DNA from: Bacillus dicomae
GTDB lineage: Bacteria > Bacillota > Bacilli > Bacillales > Bacillaceae_G
DNA length: 64,000 nucleotides
Assembly: GCF_006494425.1 (NCBI RefSeq)
Contig: NZ_VHIV01000002.1
Span: 806,001 to 870,000, forward strand
Reading direction: 5' to 3'
The stretch's first letter is position 1, and each line of letters begins with the position of its first letter. The position numbers and the translations under genes were made by a program. The notes beneath the pieces were generated by a model. The model saw only the letters and a program-made list of their open reading frames with translations. It searched no databases and had not been told where the DNA came from. Below are positions 37,046 to 48,730 of this stretch, one piece after another.

Positions 37046-37299
37046 GCATGCTCGCCAGCTTTGCAAAAATTTAAAGTGGGTATTTTTTAGTTTCAAGGTG
37101 AAAATAACTTTCATAGTTGTTAGGGATAGACATCTGCATACAAATGGATACAGTAATGAGCAGTGGTTTTGAGCCGCTGCTCATTATTCATTATCGCTTA
37201 TTGAGAAGATGAGTAGTTAACTAGCTTATATATGTTTACATTTCGTGTAGAAAGTGTGTAAAATCAAGGTGAAACATAGAAAAAAGGGTGGGGGATTAC
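37046..37299. other. Intergenic region with one hairpin
   Basis: TAATGAGCAG (37154-37163) pairs with CTGCTCATTA (37177-37186), a probable terminator 110 bases after dapL though its T-tract is weak. The rest is AT-rich without coding support. Confidence 0.5.
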
Positions 37300-38166
37300 G
37301 TGCAAATTAGCAGTGCGATGTTGTGTTTCGTCTTATATGCGTATGTTATAATTGCGGCGGTTTATTTTGGGATAAGTTTTTATGCCTACCGTTTAGTAGA
37401 TAATCATGAATATGACGAAACATATAAATGGGTGAAGAGATATTTATCACCTGTATTAGAGATTATGAATGGGTTTGTGCTCTTTTTATTTATTGGATTA
37501 ATTGCTTTCTCAACGAGTTTAGTAGGTAATAAAACGACATTATTTGTACTAGGTATCATTATTTTTATGTTGTTAGGAATACGGATTGGTAACACGGTGT
37601 TTTGGAATGAAAGAAAAGTAGATGGTTGGACTGGAATGTTAATCCCGTGTATGCTAGCGGCTATCGTGACAAACATAGAGCATGAGTATTATCAATTACA
37701 TTTTTGGTTCATTATCGTTTTAACAATTCTTTCGGTATTATACATAAGTACGGTAGTACTGACATATATTGCGCATGAAAAAGGTGATGTTAAAGGAACT
37801 CGCTTCTTTAGAGGACGAGCGTTATTTTGGAGTGTGCCAACGATGGCGGTTATAGGAATTATTGCGATATTAGTAAATGGATATCACTTTACTAATTGGC
37901 AACTGTTTTTAGAAAATTGGTGGATCTTCATCCTTTCGTTTATCGCTTTTTTAGGTGCAACGCATTATTTATTCCATCAACATCATTATATACTGGCATT
38001 GCTATTCGCGTTTATACAACTATTATTTGCTTTCTTCGGTCAAGAAACGTTATTATTCGTTTTTGAAACATTTAGTTCATTTGGAAATATATTTGTATTT
38101 GGTATGTTAATTTTTAGTATCGCATTTTATTTACAACAGTATTTTTATATGCAAAAACAAAAATAA
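37300..38166 (+). CDS. Multi-pass membrane protein, possibly CydB-related
   Basis: GTG 37300 follows GGGTGGGGG with proper spacing; the GTG at 37288 lies inside that site. The 288-residue protein has about eight or nine membrane helices. YLSPVLEIMNGFVLFLFIGL and the charged FFRGRALFWSV segment faintly recall cytochrome bd subunit II (CydB), but no CydA partner is present, so the relationship is only suggestive. It precedes ktrC by 83 bases and may be co-transcribed. Function unknown. Confidence 0.7.
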   Translation: MQISSAMLCFVLYAYVIIAAVYFGISFYAYRLVDNHEYDETYKWVKRYLSPVLEIMNGFVLFLFIGLIAFSTSLVGNKTTLFVLGIIIFMLLGIRIGNTVFWNERKVDGWTGMLIPCMLAAIVTNIEHEYYQLHFWFIIVLTILSVLYISTVVLTYIAHEKGDVKGTRFFRGRALFWSVPTMAVIGIIAILVNGYHFTNWQLFLENWWIFILSFIAFLGATHYLFHQHHYILALLFAFIQLLFAFFGQETLLFVFETFSSFGNIFVFGMLIFSIAFYLQQYFYMQKQK

Positions 38167-38249
38167 GAAAGATATACAGGTTTTTGTAGCAAATCTAAAG
38201 TATGTTACAATAAAAATACATAGTATTCGATGTTATTGGAGGAATTCCT

Positions 38250-38915
38250 GTGGGTGAAAAAGAGAAAGAATTTGCTGTCATTGGGCTTGGACGTTTTGGT
38301 GGAAGTATTTGCCGGGAACTTGCTCAATTAGGTATGGAAGTCATGGCAATTGATTCAGATGAGGATAAAATTAATGAGTTTGCAAATATAGCTTCACATG
38401 CTGTAATTGCAGATTCAACAGATGAGATGGTATTAAAAAGTCTTGGTATTCGTAATTTTGATCATGTAGTCGTTGCTATTGGAGACAACTTAAATTCAAG
38501 TATTTTAACAACGTTAATTCTGAAAGAGTTAGGTGTAAAAAATATTACTGTAAAAGCTCAAAATGATTACCATGAAAAAGTATTAAGTAAAATAGGGGCA
38601 GATCACATTGTGCACCCAGAGCGTGATATGGGAAAAAGGATTGCTAACAATATCGCATCAAGTAATGTATTAGACTATCTTGAGCTTTCAGATGAGCATA
38701 GTATTGTAGAGATTATTGCAAATAAAAAAATTGATGGTCATTCTTTAATCGAATTAGATATTCGTGCGAAGTTTGGATTGAATATTGTAGCGATTAAACG
38801 TGGTAAAGAAGTTATTGTGTCTCCTCGAGCTACGGAAAATATTCAAGCGGGAGATATATTAATTGTAATTGGTCATGATGATGAAGTAGATCGTTTTAAA
38901 CACTTTTTAAGATAA
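38250..38915 (+). CDS. ktrC: KtrC, potassium uptake regulatory subunit
   Basis: GTG 38250 follows TTGGAGGAA. The 221-residue protein has an RCK_N Rossmann domain (FAVIGLGRFGGSICRELAQL, then AIDSDEDKINEFA) and an RCK_C domain from about residue 140. It gates a Ktr potassium channel by binding ATP/ADP, and KtrC-type RCK_C domains bind c-di-AMP. It is followed by rnjA in the opposite direction, the order of B. subtilis ktrC (ykqB)-rnjA, which favours KtrC over the paralogue KtrA. Confidence 0.88.
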   Translation: MGEKEKEFAVIGLGRFGGSICRELAQLGMEVMAIDSDEDKINEFANIASHAVIADSTDEMVLKSLGIRNFDHVVVAIGDNLNSSILTTLILKELGVKNITVKAQNDYHEKVLSKIGADHIVHPERDMGKRIANNIASSNVLDYLELSDEHSIVEIIANKKIDGHSLIELDIRAKFGLNIVAIKRGKEVIVSPRATENIQAGDILIVIGHDDEVDRFKHFLR

Positions 38916-38918
38916 TAG

Positions 38919-38951
38919 AAAAGGACAATACCATGAAGGTATTGTCCTTTT
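38919..38951. terminator. Bidirectional terminator between ktrC and rnjA
   Basis: A 14-bp stem (38919-38932 with 38938-38951) lies between convergent genes, with T-tracts on both strands. Confidence 0.9.
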
Positions 38952-38953
38952 TC

Positions 38954-40621
38954 TTATATCTCCATAATGATTGGTAAAATCATTGGACGACGTTTCGTTT
39001 TCTCGTATAGGAATGGTGCTAATGTATCTGTAATTTCATTTTTAATTTCAGACCATTGCGTTGTTTTACGTTCCATTACTTTTTCTAAATGAGTTGTAAT
39101 TAATGTTTGAGCATCGTTAATTAAATCACTACTTTCGCGCATATAAACGAAACCACGTGAGATAATATCAGGCCCTGCTGCAACTTTAAATTCTTTCATA
39201 TCAATGCTTACAACTACAATAACAAGCCCTTCTTCAGAAAGAATACGACGATCGCGTAATACGATATTACCGATATCTCCAATACCGTTTCCATCAATGT
39301 AGACAGATCCAGATGGTATTTTACCAGCTACGCTTGCTTCATCAGAACGTAAGGCAAGAACATCGCCATTATCCATGATGAAACAGTTTTCTTCTGGAAT
39401 ACCACAATCATTTGCTAACTTCATATGCATACGTTGCATACGATATTCACCGTGAATTGGCATGAAATACTTCGGTTTAATTAGACGAAGCATTAATTTT
39501 TGTTCTTCTTGCCCACCGTGTCCACTCGTATGAATGTTTGACAGTTTTCCGTGGATTACATCAGCACCAGCACGATACAACATGTTAATTGTACGGCTTA
39601 CGCTAATTGTATTGCCAGGGATTGGAGAAGAAGAGAAAACAACTGTGTCGCCAGGAATGATTTGAATTTGACGATGAGTACCATTAGCAATACGTGAAAG
39701 TGCTGCCATTGGCTCACCTTGACTACCTGTACACAAAATAACAACTTTATTAGCCGGTAGGCGGTTTAGTTGAGATGCCTCTATGAATGTATCCTTTGGA
39801 CAACGAATGTAACCGAGGTTTTGTCCGATTTCAATCGCTGCTTCCATACTTCGACCGAACACAGCCACTTTACGGTTGTTTTCAACAGCCGCTTCAACAA
39901 CTTGTTGTAAGCGATGGATATTTGACGCAAAGGTTGCGAAGATAATACGGCCTTCTACTTTACGGAAAATATCTTGAATACTATCACCAACGCGGCGCTC
40001 AGACATTGTAAAGTTTGGAACTTCACTGTTTGTACTGTCAGATAAGAGACAAAGTACACCATCTTTTCCGATTTCGGCCATTTTTGTTAAGTCCGCTGGT
40101 TCGCCGACTGGTGTGAAGTCAAATTTGAAATCTCCAGTATGAACCACTTGTCCTTGAGGTGTTTTCACAACAACCCCGTATGAATCTGGGATACTGTGAG
40201 TTGTACGGAAGAAGGAAACAGATGTCTTTTTAAACTTAATAACATCATCTTCTTGAATTTCATAAAGTTTTGCTTTACGAAGTAATCCGTGCTCTTCTAA
40301 TTTGTTTTTGATTAGTGCAATTGCTAATTTTCCGCCATAAATTGGAATGTTCACTTGACGTAATAAGTAAGGAATTCCACCAATATGATCTTCGTGACCA
40401 TGTGTAATGAATAATCCTTTAATTTTATCTTCGTTTCGCACAAAATAAGTGTAATCTGGTATTACATAATCGATTCCGAGGAGTTCGTCTTCTGGAAACT
40501 TAATTCCAGCGTCAATTATAATAATTTCATCTTGAAATTGAACAGCATATGTATTTTTACCGATTTCACCAAGTCCACCTAAAGCAAAAACGGCTGCTTG
40601 ATCGTTCTTTAGAAATTTCAT
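38954..40621 (-). CDS. rnjA: Ribonuclease J1
   Basis: The 555-residue metallo-beta-lactamase RNase has the catalytic motif [10 protein letters not shown] (His74, His76, Asp78, His79), HTGDFKFD, a beta-CASP domain with [18 protein letters not shown] and [13 protein letters not shown]. RNase J1 is a 5'-3' exonuclease and endonuclease central to Bacillus RNA turnover. The rpoY gene lies four bases upstream, as in B. subtilis (ykzG-ykqC), so they form an operon. In B. subtilis, RNase J1 binds GapA with help from SR1P, whose gene family is also in this window. Confidence 0.96.
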   Translation of the reverse strand: MKFLKNDQAAVFALGGLGEIGKNTYAVQFQDEIIIIDAGIKFPEDELLGIDYVIPDYTYFVRNEDKIKGLFITHGHEDHIGGIPYLLRQVNIPIYGGKLAIALIKNKLEEHGLLRKAKLYEIQEDDVIKFKKTSVSFFRTTHSIPDSYGVVVKTPQGQVVHTGDFKFDFTPVGEPADLTKMAEIGKDGVLCLLSDSTNSEVPNFTMSERRVGDSIQDIFRKVEGRIIFATFASNIHRLQQVVEAAVENNRKVAVFGRSMEAAIEIGQNLGYIRCPKDTFIEASQLNRLPANKVVILCTGSQGEPMAALSRIANGTHRQIQIIPGDTVVFSSSPIPGNTISVSRTINMLYRAGADVIHGKLSNIHTSGHGGQEEQKLMLRLIKPKYFMPIHGEYRMQRMHMKLANDCGIPEENCFIMDNGDVLALRSDEASVAGKIPSGSVYIDGNGIGDIGNIVLRDRRILSEEGLVIVVVSIDMKEFKVAAGPDIISRGFVYMRESSDLINDAQTLITTHLEKVMERKTTQWSEIKNEITDTLAPFLYEKTKRRPMILPIIMEI

Positions 40622-40625
40622 ATGA

Positions 40626-40838
40626 CTATACGATTTCCGCTAATGTTAAATCAGCGTTTTGTTTTTCATATTCAAGATGATTGCCAGTCACAGACTGAAC
40701 GAATTCGATATTATAGGCGAACTTATTTAATTTTTTACGAACATCCTTTTCAGACGTAGCCTCTAAGTATAAAACTTTTGTATTTTCACGTACCGGAACC
40801 TCAGTTAATTTTGCTTGATAAAATACTTTAAAAATCAT
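40626..40838 (-). CDS. rpoY: RNA polymerase epsilon subunit
   Basis: The 70-residue protein matches the former DUF1447 family: [35 protein letters not shown] and a charged end. RpoY binds core RNA polymerase in Firmicutes. The start follows GGAGAGG. Only four bases separate it from rnjA, indicating translational coupling. Confidence 0.93.
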   Translation of the reverse strand: MIFKVFYQAKLTEVPVRENTKVLYLEATSEKDVRKKLNKFAYNIEFVQSVTGNHLEYEKQNADLTLAEIV

Positions 40839-40932
40839 TTGGAAAACCTCTCCTTGTCTATGTTTTGCATTATCTGTTACTTATTATAAAGCAAACAGTC
40901 ACGATTTTCATGTTTTTTCGAATGAGAATGAA

Positions 40933-40952
40933 GAAAAAGCCCGAAATGGGCA
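40933..40952 (-). terminator. Terminator of the 23-residue peptide gene
   Basis: On the minus strand GCCC-ATTTC-GGGC is followed by TTTTTCTTC. Confidence 0.75.
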
Positions 40953-40956
40953 CAAT

Positions 40957-41028
40957 TTAAGCGATTGTCTTTTGACGGACTAAATCTTTTAAATAACGCT
41001 TAAGCTTTTTCTTCAGCTTCTTCAGCAT
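40957..41028 (-). CDS. 23-residue cationic amphipathic peptide
   Basis: On the minus strand ATG (41028) lies seven bases after GGAAGG and is followed by 23 codons and TAA, then by a compact terminator. The peptide starts MLKKLKKKLKRYLKDLV and ends RQKTIA; leucines and lysines alternate with helical periodicity, so it should form an amphipathic helix that could lie on a membrane or bind RNA. Its own ribosome site and terminator, separate from rpoY-rnjA, indicate a real gene. I do not recognise a named family. Confidence 0.7.
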   Translation of the reverse strand: MLKKLKKKLKRYLKDLVRQKTIA

Positions 41029-41385
41029 GATTACTCCTTCCTTTCCTTATTTTAAACATGCATATTACTAGTGAAAATTCCATCTCTGCTATAAGAAAGA
41101 GGACAAAAGTGAAAGTTGAATCTTGTCCTTTCTCATACAGGGAAAGTTATTCTATAGTAACGATTAGTAGCCGTTAATTATAGGTATAGTATGAGAAAGA
41201 ATTGAAAAGAAAATTCATACGAGCAAGTATCCACATTTTTTACTAATATATATATGCAGGTTTCATAAATAAGGTCAGAAAGTGAACGCTTTCTTCACAG
41301 ATGTTTAATATGTTATACTTTTTTTTAGCATTTGAAAAGTGATAATCAAAATAGGAATATAGAGTAACAGAAAGGATTTTGACAA
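41029..41385. other. Intergenic region between divergent units
   Basis: It contains a hairpin near 41094-41133 (AGAAAGAGGACAA with TTGTCCTTTCT) and AT-rich promoter-like DNA for ykrA and the small peptide gene. No coding region is supported. Confidence 0.4.
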
Positions 41386-42159
41386 ATGAATGATAAAATT
41401 GTCTTTTTTGACATTGATGGAACATTATTAGATCATGATAAAAAAATTCCGCAAACTACAAGAGATGCAGTAAAAGAATTGCAAGAGAAAGGTGTGCATG
41501 TAGCAATCGCAACAGGGCGTGCGCCATTTATGTTTGAAGATATTCGTAAGGAACTTAATATACATAATTATGTTAGTTTTAATGGACAGTACGTGGTATT
41601 TGAAGATGAGGTAATATTTAATAATCCATTACATCCAGATGCTCTTCATAAGTTTACTCAATTTGCAAAAGAAGAAGGGTATCCGCTTGTATATCTTGAT
41701 CATCAAGATATGAGGGCATCAGTGGAATATCATGATTATGTGAAAGAAGGTTTTGGAAGCTTAAACTTTGAGCATCCAGCATACGAACCTAATTTCTATG
41801 AGAAACGTAATATTTATCAAACACTACTTTTCTGTGAAGTGAATGAAGAGGAAAAATTTATTACTCAGTACCCAGACTTTCATTTTATTCGCTGGCATGC
41901 GTATTCAATGGATATCATTCCAAATGGTGGTTCTAAGGCAAAAGGGATTGAGAAATTCATTGAAAAATTAGGGTTTAACCGTGAACAGGTGTATGCATTT
42001 GGAGATGGCTTAAATGATTTAGAAATGATTGAAGCAGTTGGGACAGGTATTGTGATGGGGAATGGTCATGAAGACTTGAAAAAGCTTGCAAATCATGTGA
42101 CTAAGGATGTTAGTGAAGACGGTATATACCATGGACTAAAATGGGCTGGATTGTTGTAA
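41386..42159 (+). CDS. ykrA: HAD-superfamily Cof-type phosphatase
   Basis: The 257-residue protein has HAD motifs I (FFDIDGTLLDHD), III (Lys in GGSKAKGIEKF) and IV (FGDGLNDLEMIEAVG), with a Cof-type C2 cap. It should dephosphorylate small phosphorylated metabolites such as sugar phosphates or FMN. The rnjA-rpoY-ykrA-def neighbourhood is that of B. subtilis. The ribosome site is modest (AAAGGA). Confidence 0.85.
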   Translation: MNDKIVFFDIDGTLLDHDKKIPQTTRDAVKELQEKGVHVAIATGRAPFMFEDIRKELNIHNYVSFNGQYVVFEDEVIFNNPLHPDALHKFTQFAKEEGYPLVYLDHQDMRASVEYHDYVKEGFGSLNFEHPAYEPNFYEKRNIYQTLLFCEVNEEEKFITQYPDFHFIRWHAYSMDIIPNGGSKAKGIEKFIEKLGFNREQVYAFGDGLNDLEMIEAVGTGIVMGNGHEDLKKLANHVTKDVSEDGIYHGLKWAGLL

Positions 42160-42184
42160 GGGAATATGAAACCCATTTCATACA

Positions 42185-42220
42185 ATAAAAAAAGGCGGGA
42201 GATTATCTCCCGCTTTTTTT
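42185..42220. terminator. Bidirectional terminator between ykrA and def
   Basis: GCGGGAGA/TCTCCCGC stem with A and T tracts, just before the def stop codon on the other strand. Confidence 0.9.
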
Positions 42221-42221
42221 A

Positions 42222-42776
42222 TTATCGCTCTAGAGGTTTTGAATCATCAGGAGCAGCAAATGGATTTTCTTTATTAATGTGGTCATAGAACATAACACCG
42301 TTTAAATGGTCAATTTCATGCTGAAATACAATTGCCGGTAGACCTTTTAAACGTAATTTTACTTCTTCGCCCCTGATAGATGTTGCTTTCACTGTAATTC
42401 TTGCGTAACGAGGTACATAACCAGGTACTTCACGGTCTACTGATAGACAGCCTTCACCACTTTGTAAATATGTACGTTCAACAGAATGACTAATGATTTT
42501 TGGGTTGAATAATGCATGACTATATAACGTACCGTCTGTATCTGTTACATGAACCGCAATCATTTTTTTTGAAATACCGATTTGTGGAGCCGCTAATCCG
42601 ATTCCAGGGCGTAAACTATATTTTTCAGCCATTTCAGGATCTTGGCTATTTATTACAAATTCAATCATTTCTTGAAGTGTATTTGTATCTTCTTCGCTCG
42701 CTGGTATGACTACCTCTTCTGCAACGTTTCGCAAAATAGGATCTCCTTCGCGAATTACCTCTTTCATTGTAAGCAT
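42222..42776 (-). CDS. def: Peptide deformylase
   Basis: The 184-residue enzyme shows the three deformylase motifs [18 protein letters not shown] with the metal-ligand Cys, and [10 protein letters not shown] with two metal-ligand His and the catalytic Glu. It removes the formyl group from new proteins. The length and insertion pattern fit the type 2 (DefB) enzyme of bacilli. The ATG at 42776 follows AAAGGAGAG. Confidence 0.95.
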   Translation of the reverse strand: MLTMKEVIREGDPILRNVAEEVVIPASEEDTNTLQEMIEFVINSQDPEMAEKYSLRPGIGLAAPQIGISKKMIAVHVTDTDGTLYSHALFNPKIISHSVERTYLQSGEGCLSVDREVPGYVPRYARITVKATSIRGEEVKLRLKGLPAIVFQHEIDHLNGVMFYDHINKENPFAAPDDSKPLER

Positions 42777-42884
42777 ATGTAATCTCTCCTTTCCCCCTTA
42801 GTCTACCAAAGGAGATGGAAAAAGTCATCGCCAAGTAAAGGGGAGCACTTTGGAAAGCTTTCTACTAAAGAATATGTATGTAAT

Positions 42885-42911
42885 CAAAAGAAAAGACGGC
42901 AAAGCCGTCTG
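42885..42911 (-). terminator. Terminator of the YjcZ-like gene
   Basis: On the minus strand AGACGGC-TTT-GCCGTCT is followed by TTTCTTTT. Confidence 0.85.
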
Positions 42912-42939
42912 TTTCTTTCCATAGTTGTTTCGTTTTACA

Positions 42940-43086
42940 TTAGCGAATGCAAGCAGCACCAACGATAATTAAAAGAATAAACAACACAACGATTAAGGCA
43001 AAGCCGCGTCCAGACCCGCCACAAGAACCGCCATAACCGTAGGAAGGGTATGAACAAGTTGGATAGCAATATGAGTATCCGTACAT
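42940..43086 (-). CDS. YjcZ-family sporulation protein
   Basis: ATG 43086 follows AAAGGAGGTCATCTC. The 48-residue product starts [16 protein letters not shown], continues with a glycine-rich stretch ([12 protein letters not shown]), and ends with a single hydrophobic helix ([20 protein letters not shown]). This is the standard design of YjcZ-family small sporulation membrane proteins. A CATACATTA element upstream matches sigma-E/K -10 sequences. Its precise role in spores is unknown. Confidence 0.88.
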   Translation of the reverse strand: MYGYSYCYPTCSYPSYGYGGSCGGSGRGFALIVVLFILLIIVGAACIR

Positions 43087-43130
43087 GAGATGACCTCCTT
43101 TATCATTTCCCGCTAATACTGCGGTTATTA

Positions 43131-43139
43131 TAATGTATG
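43131..43139 (-). promoter_or_regulatory. Sigma-E/K-like -10 element of the YjcZ-like gene
   Basis: On the minus strand CATACATTA fits CATANNNTA, 45 bases before the start codon. Confidence 0.4.
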
Positions 43140-43385
43140 GGGAGTGGAGTAAAAATGTATGGGTAATTACCTATAAAAGGAAGAAGAGTTTGTATATTTT
43201 TGCTAAGAAGAGAGAAAAACTAAAGAGAATTAAATCGTTTACATATTATTCTAAGAGAAAAAACAAGTTAAAAAGGGAATAATATAACAGTAGGTTAATG
43301 CTTACTAATACAGATGTGAAAAATAAAAACACGTTTCTGTAAAAGAAACCTGCAGATTATTTATAAAAAAACGTATTCAAAGTAA

Positions 43386-43413
43386 TTGACATCGTAATTA
43401 GAATAGTTGTAAA
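43386..43413 (+). promoter_or_regulatory. Candidate pdh promoter
   Basis: TTGACA (43386-43391) is followed after 16 bp by TGTAAA (43408-43413). This leaves a leader of about 180 bases before pdhA. Confidence 0.5.
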
Positions 43414-43542
43414 CTAAAAAACGTGATCAAGATTGTATTAATATGTTTCTGAAAAAACATTAGTACAGATTGTTAGGTACACAAAATTATTCTCAACCGA
43501 CAGATAAATTTGTTGGTTTACATTGTTGCGTTTTCAGTCTAG

Positions 43543-44715
<1,173 letters not shown>

Positions 44716-44718
44716 GCC

Positions 44719-45696
44719 ATGGCTCAAATGACAATGATTCAAGCAATCACTGATGCTTTACGCGTTGAAATGAAAAATGACCCTAACGTACTTGTGTTTG
44801 GTGAAGACGTTGGTGTAAACGGCGGTGTATTCCGTGCTACTGAAGGTTTACAAGCTGAATTCGGTGAAGACCGTGTAATGGATACTCCACTTGCAGAGTC
44901 TGGTATTGGTGGACTTGCAGTTGGACTTGCACTTGAAGGATTCCGTCCAGTTCCAGAAATCCAATTCTTCGGTTTCGTTTATGAAGTAATGGATTCAATT
45001 TCTGGTCAATTAGCTCGTATGCGTTACCGTTCTGGTGGACGTTGGACTGCTCCTGTAACAGTTCGTTCTCCATTCGGTGGCGGTGTTCATACTCCTGAAC
45101 TACATGCTGATAGCTTAGAAGGATTAGTGGCTCAACAACCTGGTCTAAAAGTTGTTATTCCATCTACTCCATACGATGCAAAAGGTCTTTTAATTTCTGC
45201 GATTCGTGACAACGATCCAGTTATCTACTTAGAGCATATGAAATTGTACCGTTCATTCCGTCAAGATGTACCAGAAGGCGAATACACAATTGATTTAGGT
45301 AAAGCTGATATCAAACGTGAAGGTACAGATGTATCTGTTATCGCTTACGGTGCTATGGTTCACGCTGCATTAAAAGCTGCTGAAGAACTTGAAAAAGAAG
45401 GTATCTCTTTAGAGGTTGTTGACTTACGTACAGTTCAACCATTAGATATCGAAACAATCATCGCTTCTGTTGAAAAAACAGGCCGCGTAGTTGTAGTTCA
45501 AGAAGCACAAAAACAAGCTGGTATTGCAGCTAACGTTGTAGCGGAAATTAACGACCGTGCAATCTTAAACTTAGAAGCTCCAGTTGTACGTGTTGCAGCT
45601 GCTGATACAGTATTCCCATTCTCTCAAGCTGAGAGCGTATGGTTACCAAACCACAAAGATATTGTTGAAGCTGTTAACAAAGTAATGAACTTCTAA
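44719..45696 (+). CDS. pdhB: Pyruvate dehydrogenase E1 beta
   Basis: The 325-residue protein starts four bases after the pdhA stop. Motifs [18 protein letters not shown] and [17 protein letters not shown], and the C-terminal transketolase half, identify the E1 beta subunit. Together with PdhA it forms the E1 heterotetramer. Strong codon bias matches pdhA. A hairpin separates it from pdhC. Confidence 0.96.
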   Translation: MAQMTMIQAITDALRVEMKNDPNVLVFGEDVGVNGGVFRATEGLQAEFGEDRVMDTPLAESGIGGLAVGLALEGFRPVPEIQFFGFVYEVMDSISGQLARMRYRSGGRWTAPVTVRSPFGGGVHTPELHADSLEGLVAQQPGLKVVIPSTPYDAKGLLISAIRDNDPVIYLEHMKLYRSFRQDVPEGEYTIDLGKADIKREGTDVSVIAYGAMVHAALKAAEELEKEGISLEVVDLRTVQPLDIETIIASVEKTGRVVVVQEAQKQAGIAANVVAEINDRAILNLEAPVVRVAAADTVFPFSQAESVWLPNHKDIVEAVNKVMNF

Positions 45697-45713
45697 TTTT
45701 TAGTTATTCATGT

Positions 45714-45747
45714 GCAAAAGAAATCAGCACATGCTGATTTCTTTTGC
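45714..45747 (+). other. Intercistronic hairpin between pdhB and pdhC
   Basis: Arms 45714-45729 and 45732-45747 are perfect 16-bp complements around CA. There is no T-tract (GCCATATTCC follows), so it should act as a partial terminator, RNA stabiliser or processing site rather than an operon end. Confidence 0.65.
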
Positions 45748-45788
45748 CATATTCCATAATAAAGAAATGAATCAGGGGGCTGAATTCC

Positions 45789-47078
45789 GTGGCATTTGAA
45801 TTTAAACTACCAGATATCGGTGAAGGTATCCACGAAGGTGAAATCGTAAAATGGTTTATTAAACCAGGCGACGAAGTAAACGAAGATGACGTACTTCTTG
45901 AAGTACAAAATGATAAAGCAGTAGTAGAAATCCCTTCTCCTGTTAAAGGTAAAGTACTTGAAGTACTTGTAGAAGAAGGAACAGTTGCAATTGTAGGAGA
46001 TACATTAATTAAATTTGATGCTCCTGGATACGAAAACCTTAAATTTAAAGGTGACGACCATGATGCAGCTCCAAAAGCTGAAGAAGCAGCAGCAGAAGCT
46101 CCAGCAGCGGAAGCTACTCCAGCAGCAACTGCAGAAGTAGTAAATGAGCGCGTAATCGCTATGCCATCTGTTCGTAAATATGCTCGTGAAAAAGGTGTAG
46201 ACATTCATACAGTAGCTGGTTCTGGCAAAAACGGTCGTATCGTAAAAGCTGACATCGATGCATTTGCAAATGGTGGACAAGCAGTAGCAGCAACTGAGGC
46301 TCCAGCAGCAGTAGAAGCTACTCCAGCAGCAGCGAAAGAAGAAGCACCAAAAGCACAACCAATCCCAGCTGGTGAATATCCAGAAACTCGTGAGAAAATG
46401 AGTGGTATCCGTAAAGCAATTGCGAAAGCAATGGTTAACTCTAAACACACAGCTCCTCACGTAACATTAATGGATGAAGTAGATGTAACAGAACTTGTTG
46501 CTCACCGTAAGAAGTTCAAAGCTGTTGCAGCTGACAAAGGTATTAAATTAACTTACCTTCCATACGTTGTTAAAGCTTTAACATCTGCATTACGTGAATA
46601 CCCAATGTTAAACACTTCTTTAGACGATGCTTCTCAAGAAGTAGTTCATAAACATTACTTCAACATCGGTATCGCAGCTGATACAGACAAAGGTCTATTA
46701 GTACCAGTTGTTAAAGATACAGATCGCAAGTCTATCTTCACAATTTCTAACGAGATCAATGATCTTGCTGGTAAAGCACGTGAAGGTCGTTTAGCTCCTG
46801 CTGAAATGAAAGGCGCTTCTTGCACAATTACAAACATTGGTTCTGCAGGTGGACAATGGTTCACTCCAGTTATCAACCACCCAGAAGTAGCAATCCTTGG
46901 TATCGGCCGTATCGCTGAGAAGCCAGTTGTGAAAAACGGTGAGATCGTTGCAGCTCCAGTATTAGCATTATCTCTAAGCTTTGACCATCGTTTAATTGAC
47001 GGCGCAACTGCTCAAAAAGCATTAAACCAAATTAAACGTCTATTGAATGACCCACAATTATTAGTAATGGAGGCGTAA
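45789..47078 (+). CDS. pdhC: Dihydrolipoamide acetyltransferase (PDH E2)
   Basis: GTG 45789 follows CAGGGGG. The 429-residue protein has one lipoyl domain (lipoylated Lys43 in [10 protein letters not shown]), an Ala/Pro-rich linker, an E3/E1-binding domain near 120-155 ([20 protein letters not shown]), a second linker, and the acetyltransferase core with [13 protein letters not shown] carrying the catalytic HxxxD. It forms the core of the complex. Repeated GCA/GCT codons in the linkers create antisense open frames that are not genes. Confidence 0.96.
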   Translation: MAFEFKLPDIGEGIHEGEIVKWFIKPGDEVNEDDVLLEVQNDKAVVEIPSPVKGKVLEVLVEEGTVAIVGDTLIKFDAPGYENLKFKGDDHDAAPKAEEAAAEAPAAEATPAATAEVVNERVIAMPSVRKYAREKGVDIHTVAGSGKNGRIVKADIDAFANGGQAVAATEAPAAVEATPAAAKEEAPKAQPIPAGEYPETREKMSGIRKAIAKAMVNSKHTAPHVTLMDEVDVTELVAHRKKFKAVAADKGIKLTYLPYVVKALTSALREYPMLNTSLDDASQEVVHKHYFNIGIAADTDKGLLVPVVKDTDRKSIFTISNEINDLAGKAREGRLAPAEMKGASCTITNIGSAGGQWFTPVINHPEVAILGIGRIAEKPVVKNGEIVAAPVLALSLSFDHRLIDGATAQKALNQIKRLLNDPQLLVMEA

Positions 47079-47083
47079 TAACA

Positions 47084-48496
47084 ATGGTAGTAGGAGATTT
47101 CCCAATTGAATTAGATACAGTCGTTGTTGGTGCAGGTCCTGGTGGATACGTTGCGGCAATTCGTGCAGCACAATTAGGTCAAAAGGTAGCAATCATTGAA
47201 AAAGCTAACCTTGGTGGCGTATGCTTAAACGTTGGATGTATTCCTTCAAAAGCGTTAATCAATGCAGGTCATCGTTATGAGAATGCAATGCATTCTGATG
47301 ACATGGGTATCACTGCAGAGAACGTAAAAGTTGACTTTACAAAAGTTCAAGAATGGAAAAACGGCGTAGTTAAGAAATTAACTGGCGGTGTTGAAGGCCT
47401 TCTTAAAGGTAACAAAGTTGAAATCATTCGCGGTGAAGCTTACTTCGTAGATGCTAACACATTACGCGTAATGACTGAAGATGCAGCTCAAACTTATACG
47501 TTTAAAAATGCTGTTCTTGCAACTGGTTCTACACCAATCGAAATTCCAGGATTCAAATACTCTAAACGTGTTATCAACTCTACAGGTGCTTTAAGCTTAC
47601 CTGAAATTCCTAAAAAACTTGTTGTAATCGGCGGCGGTTACATCGGTATGGAATTAGGTACTGCATATGCTAACTTCGGTACAGAAGTTACTGTAGTAGA
47701 AGCTGGCGACGAAATCTTAGCTGGTTTTGAAAAAGCTATGAGCTCTGTTGTTAAACGTGCTCTTCAAAAGAAAGGTAACGTAAATATCCATACAAAAGCT
47801 ATGGCTAAAGGCGTTGAAGAAACAGAAACTGGCGTAAAAGTTAGCTTTGAAGTTAAAGGTGAAATCCAAACTGTAGAAGCAGATTACGTATTAGTAACTG
47901 TAGGTCGTCGTCCAAACACTCAAGAAATCGGTCTTGAGCAAGTTGGAGTTAAAATGACTGACCGCGGCATCATCGAAATCGATGAGCAATGTCGTACAAA
48001 CGTACCAAACATCTATGCAATCGGTGATATCGTTCCTGGACCACCATTAGCTCACAAGGCTTCTTACGAAGGTAAAGTAGCTGTTGAAGCAATTAGTGGC
48101 CATGCGTCAGCTATCGATTACATCGGAATTCCTGCAGTATGCTTCACTGATCCAGAATTAGCATCTGTTGGTTACACTAAGAAACAAGCTGAAGAAGCTG
48201 GAATGACTGTAACTGTATCTAAGTTCCCATTCGCTGCTAACGGACGTGCATTATCATTAAACAGCACTGACGGTTTCCTACAACTTGTAACACGTAAAGA
48301 AGACGGTCTTCTTGTAGGTGCTCAAGTTGCAGGTGCAGGCGCTTCTGATATTATCTCTGAGATTGGTTTAGCTATCGAAGCAGGAATGACTGCAGAAGAT
48401 ATCGCTCAAACAATCCATGCTCACCCAACATTAGGTGAAATCACAATGGAAGCAGCTGAAGTTGCTCTTGGAATGCCAATTCACATTGTAAAATAA
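47084..48496 (+). CDS. pdhD: Dihydrolipoamide dehydrogenase (PDH E3)
   Basis: The 470-residue flavoprotein has the FAD motif [17 protein letters not shown], the redox disulphide [15 protein letters not shown] (Cys47, Cys52), the NAD motif [19 protein letters not shown] and catalytic HAHPTLGE. It reoxidises lipoyl groups for PDH and probably for other 2-oxo-acid dehydrogenases. It starts six bases after pdhC and ends the operon at a strong terminator. Confidence 0.96.
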   Translation: MVVGDFPIELDTVVVGAGPGGYVAAIRAAQLGQKVAIIEKANLGGVCLNVGCIPSKALINAGHRYENAMHSDDMGITAENVKVDFTKVQEWKNGVVKKLTGGVEGLLKGNKVEIIRGEAYFVDANTLRVMTEDAAQTYTFKNAVLATGSTPIEIPGFKYSKRVINSTGALSLPEIPKKLVVIGGGYIGMELGTAYANFGTEVTVVEAGDEILAGFEKAMSSVVKRALQKKGNVNIHTKAMAKGVEETETGVKVSFEVKGEIQTVEADYVLVTVGRRPNTQEIGLEQVGVKMTDRGIIEIDEQCRTNVPNIYAIGDIVPGPPLAHKASYEGKVAVEAISGHASAIDYIGIPAVCFTDPELASVGYTKKQAEEAGMTVTVSKFPFAANGRALSLNSTDGFLQLVTRKEDGLLVGAQVAGAGASDIISEIGLAIEAGMTAEDIAQTIHAHPTLGEITMEAAEVALGMPIHIVK

Positions 48497-48507
48497 TTTA
48501 AGTAATG

Positions 48508-48544
48508 AAAATAGCCCATCTCTCATAAAGAGATGGGCTATTTT
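48508..48544 (+). terminator. Terminator of the pdh operon
   Basis: A perfect 16-bp stem (48508-48523 with 48529-48544) with T-tract. Confidence 0.9.
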
Positions 48545-48730
48545 TTATTTTAATAAAATGGCTTGCAAGGTCTTTATATATACTCGTCGAATGAATATAT
48601 AATACTTTAAATGAATCGTTAGAACATATATGAATCCAAAAGCCGCATATATGCTTTCGTATAATATGTAATTGATTCAAACTTAAGCCCATATATTAAT
48701 AAAATAGAGCATGTCAAAGGAGAAGGTTCC

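Noticed and set aside
45704-46460. Long antisense frames over pdhC
   Set aside because: They arise from the Ala/Pro-rich linker codons and strong codon bias of pdhC; composition (Cys/Phe/Trp-rich or Ala/Ser-rich) is that of antisense shadows.
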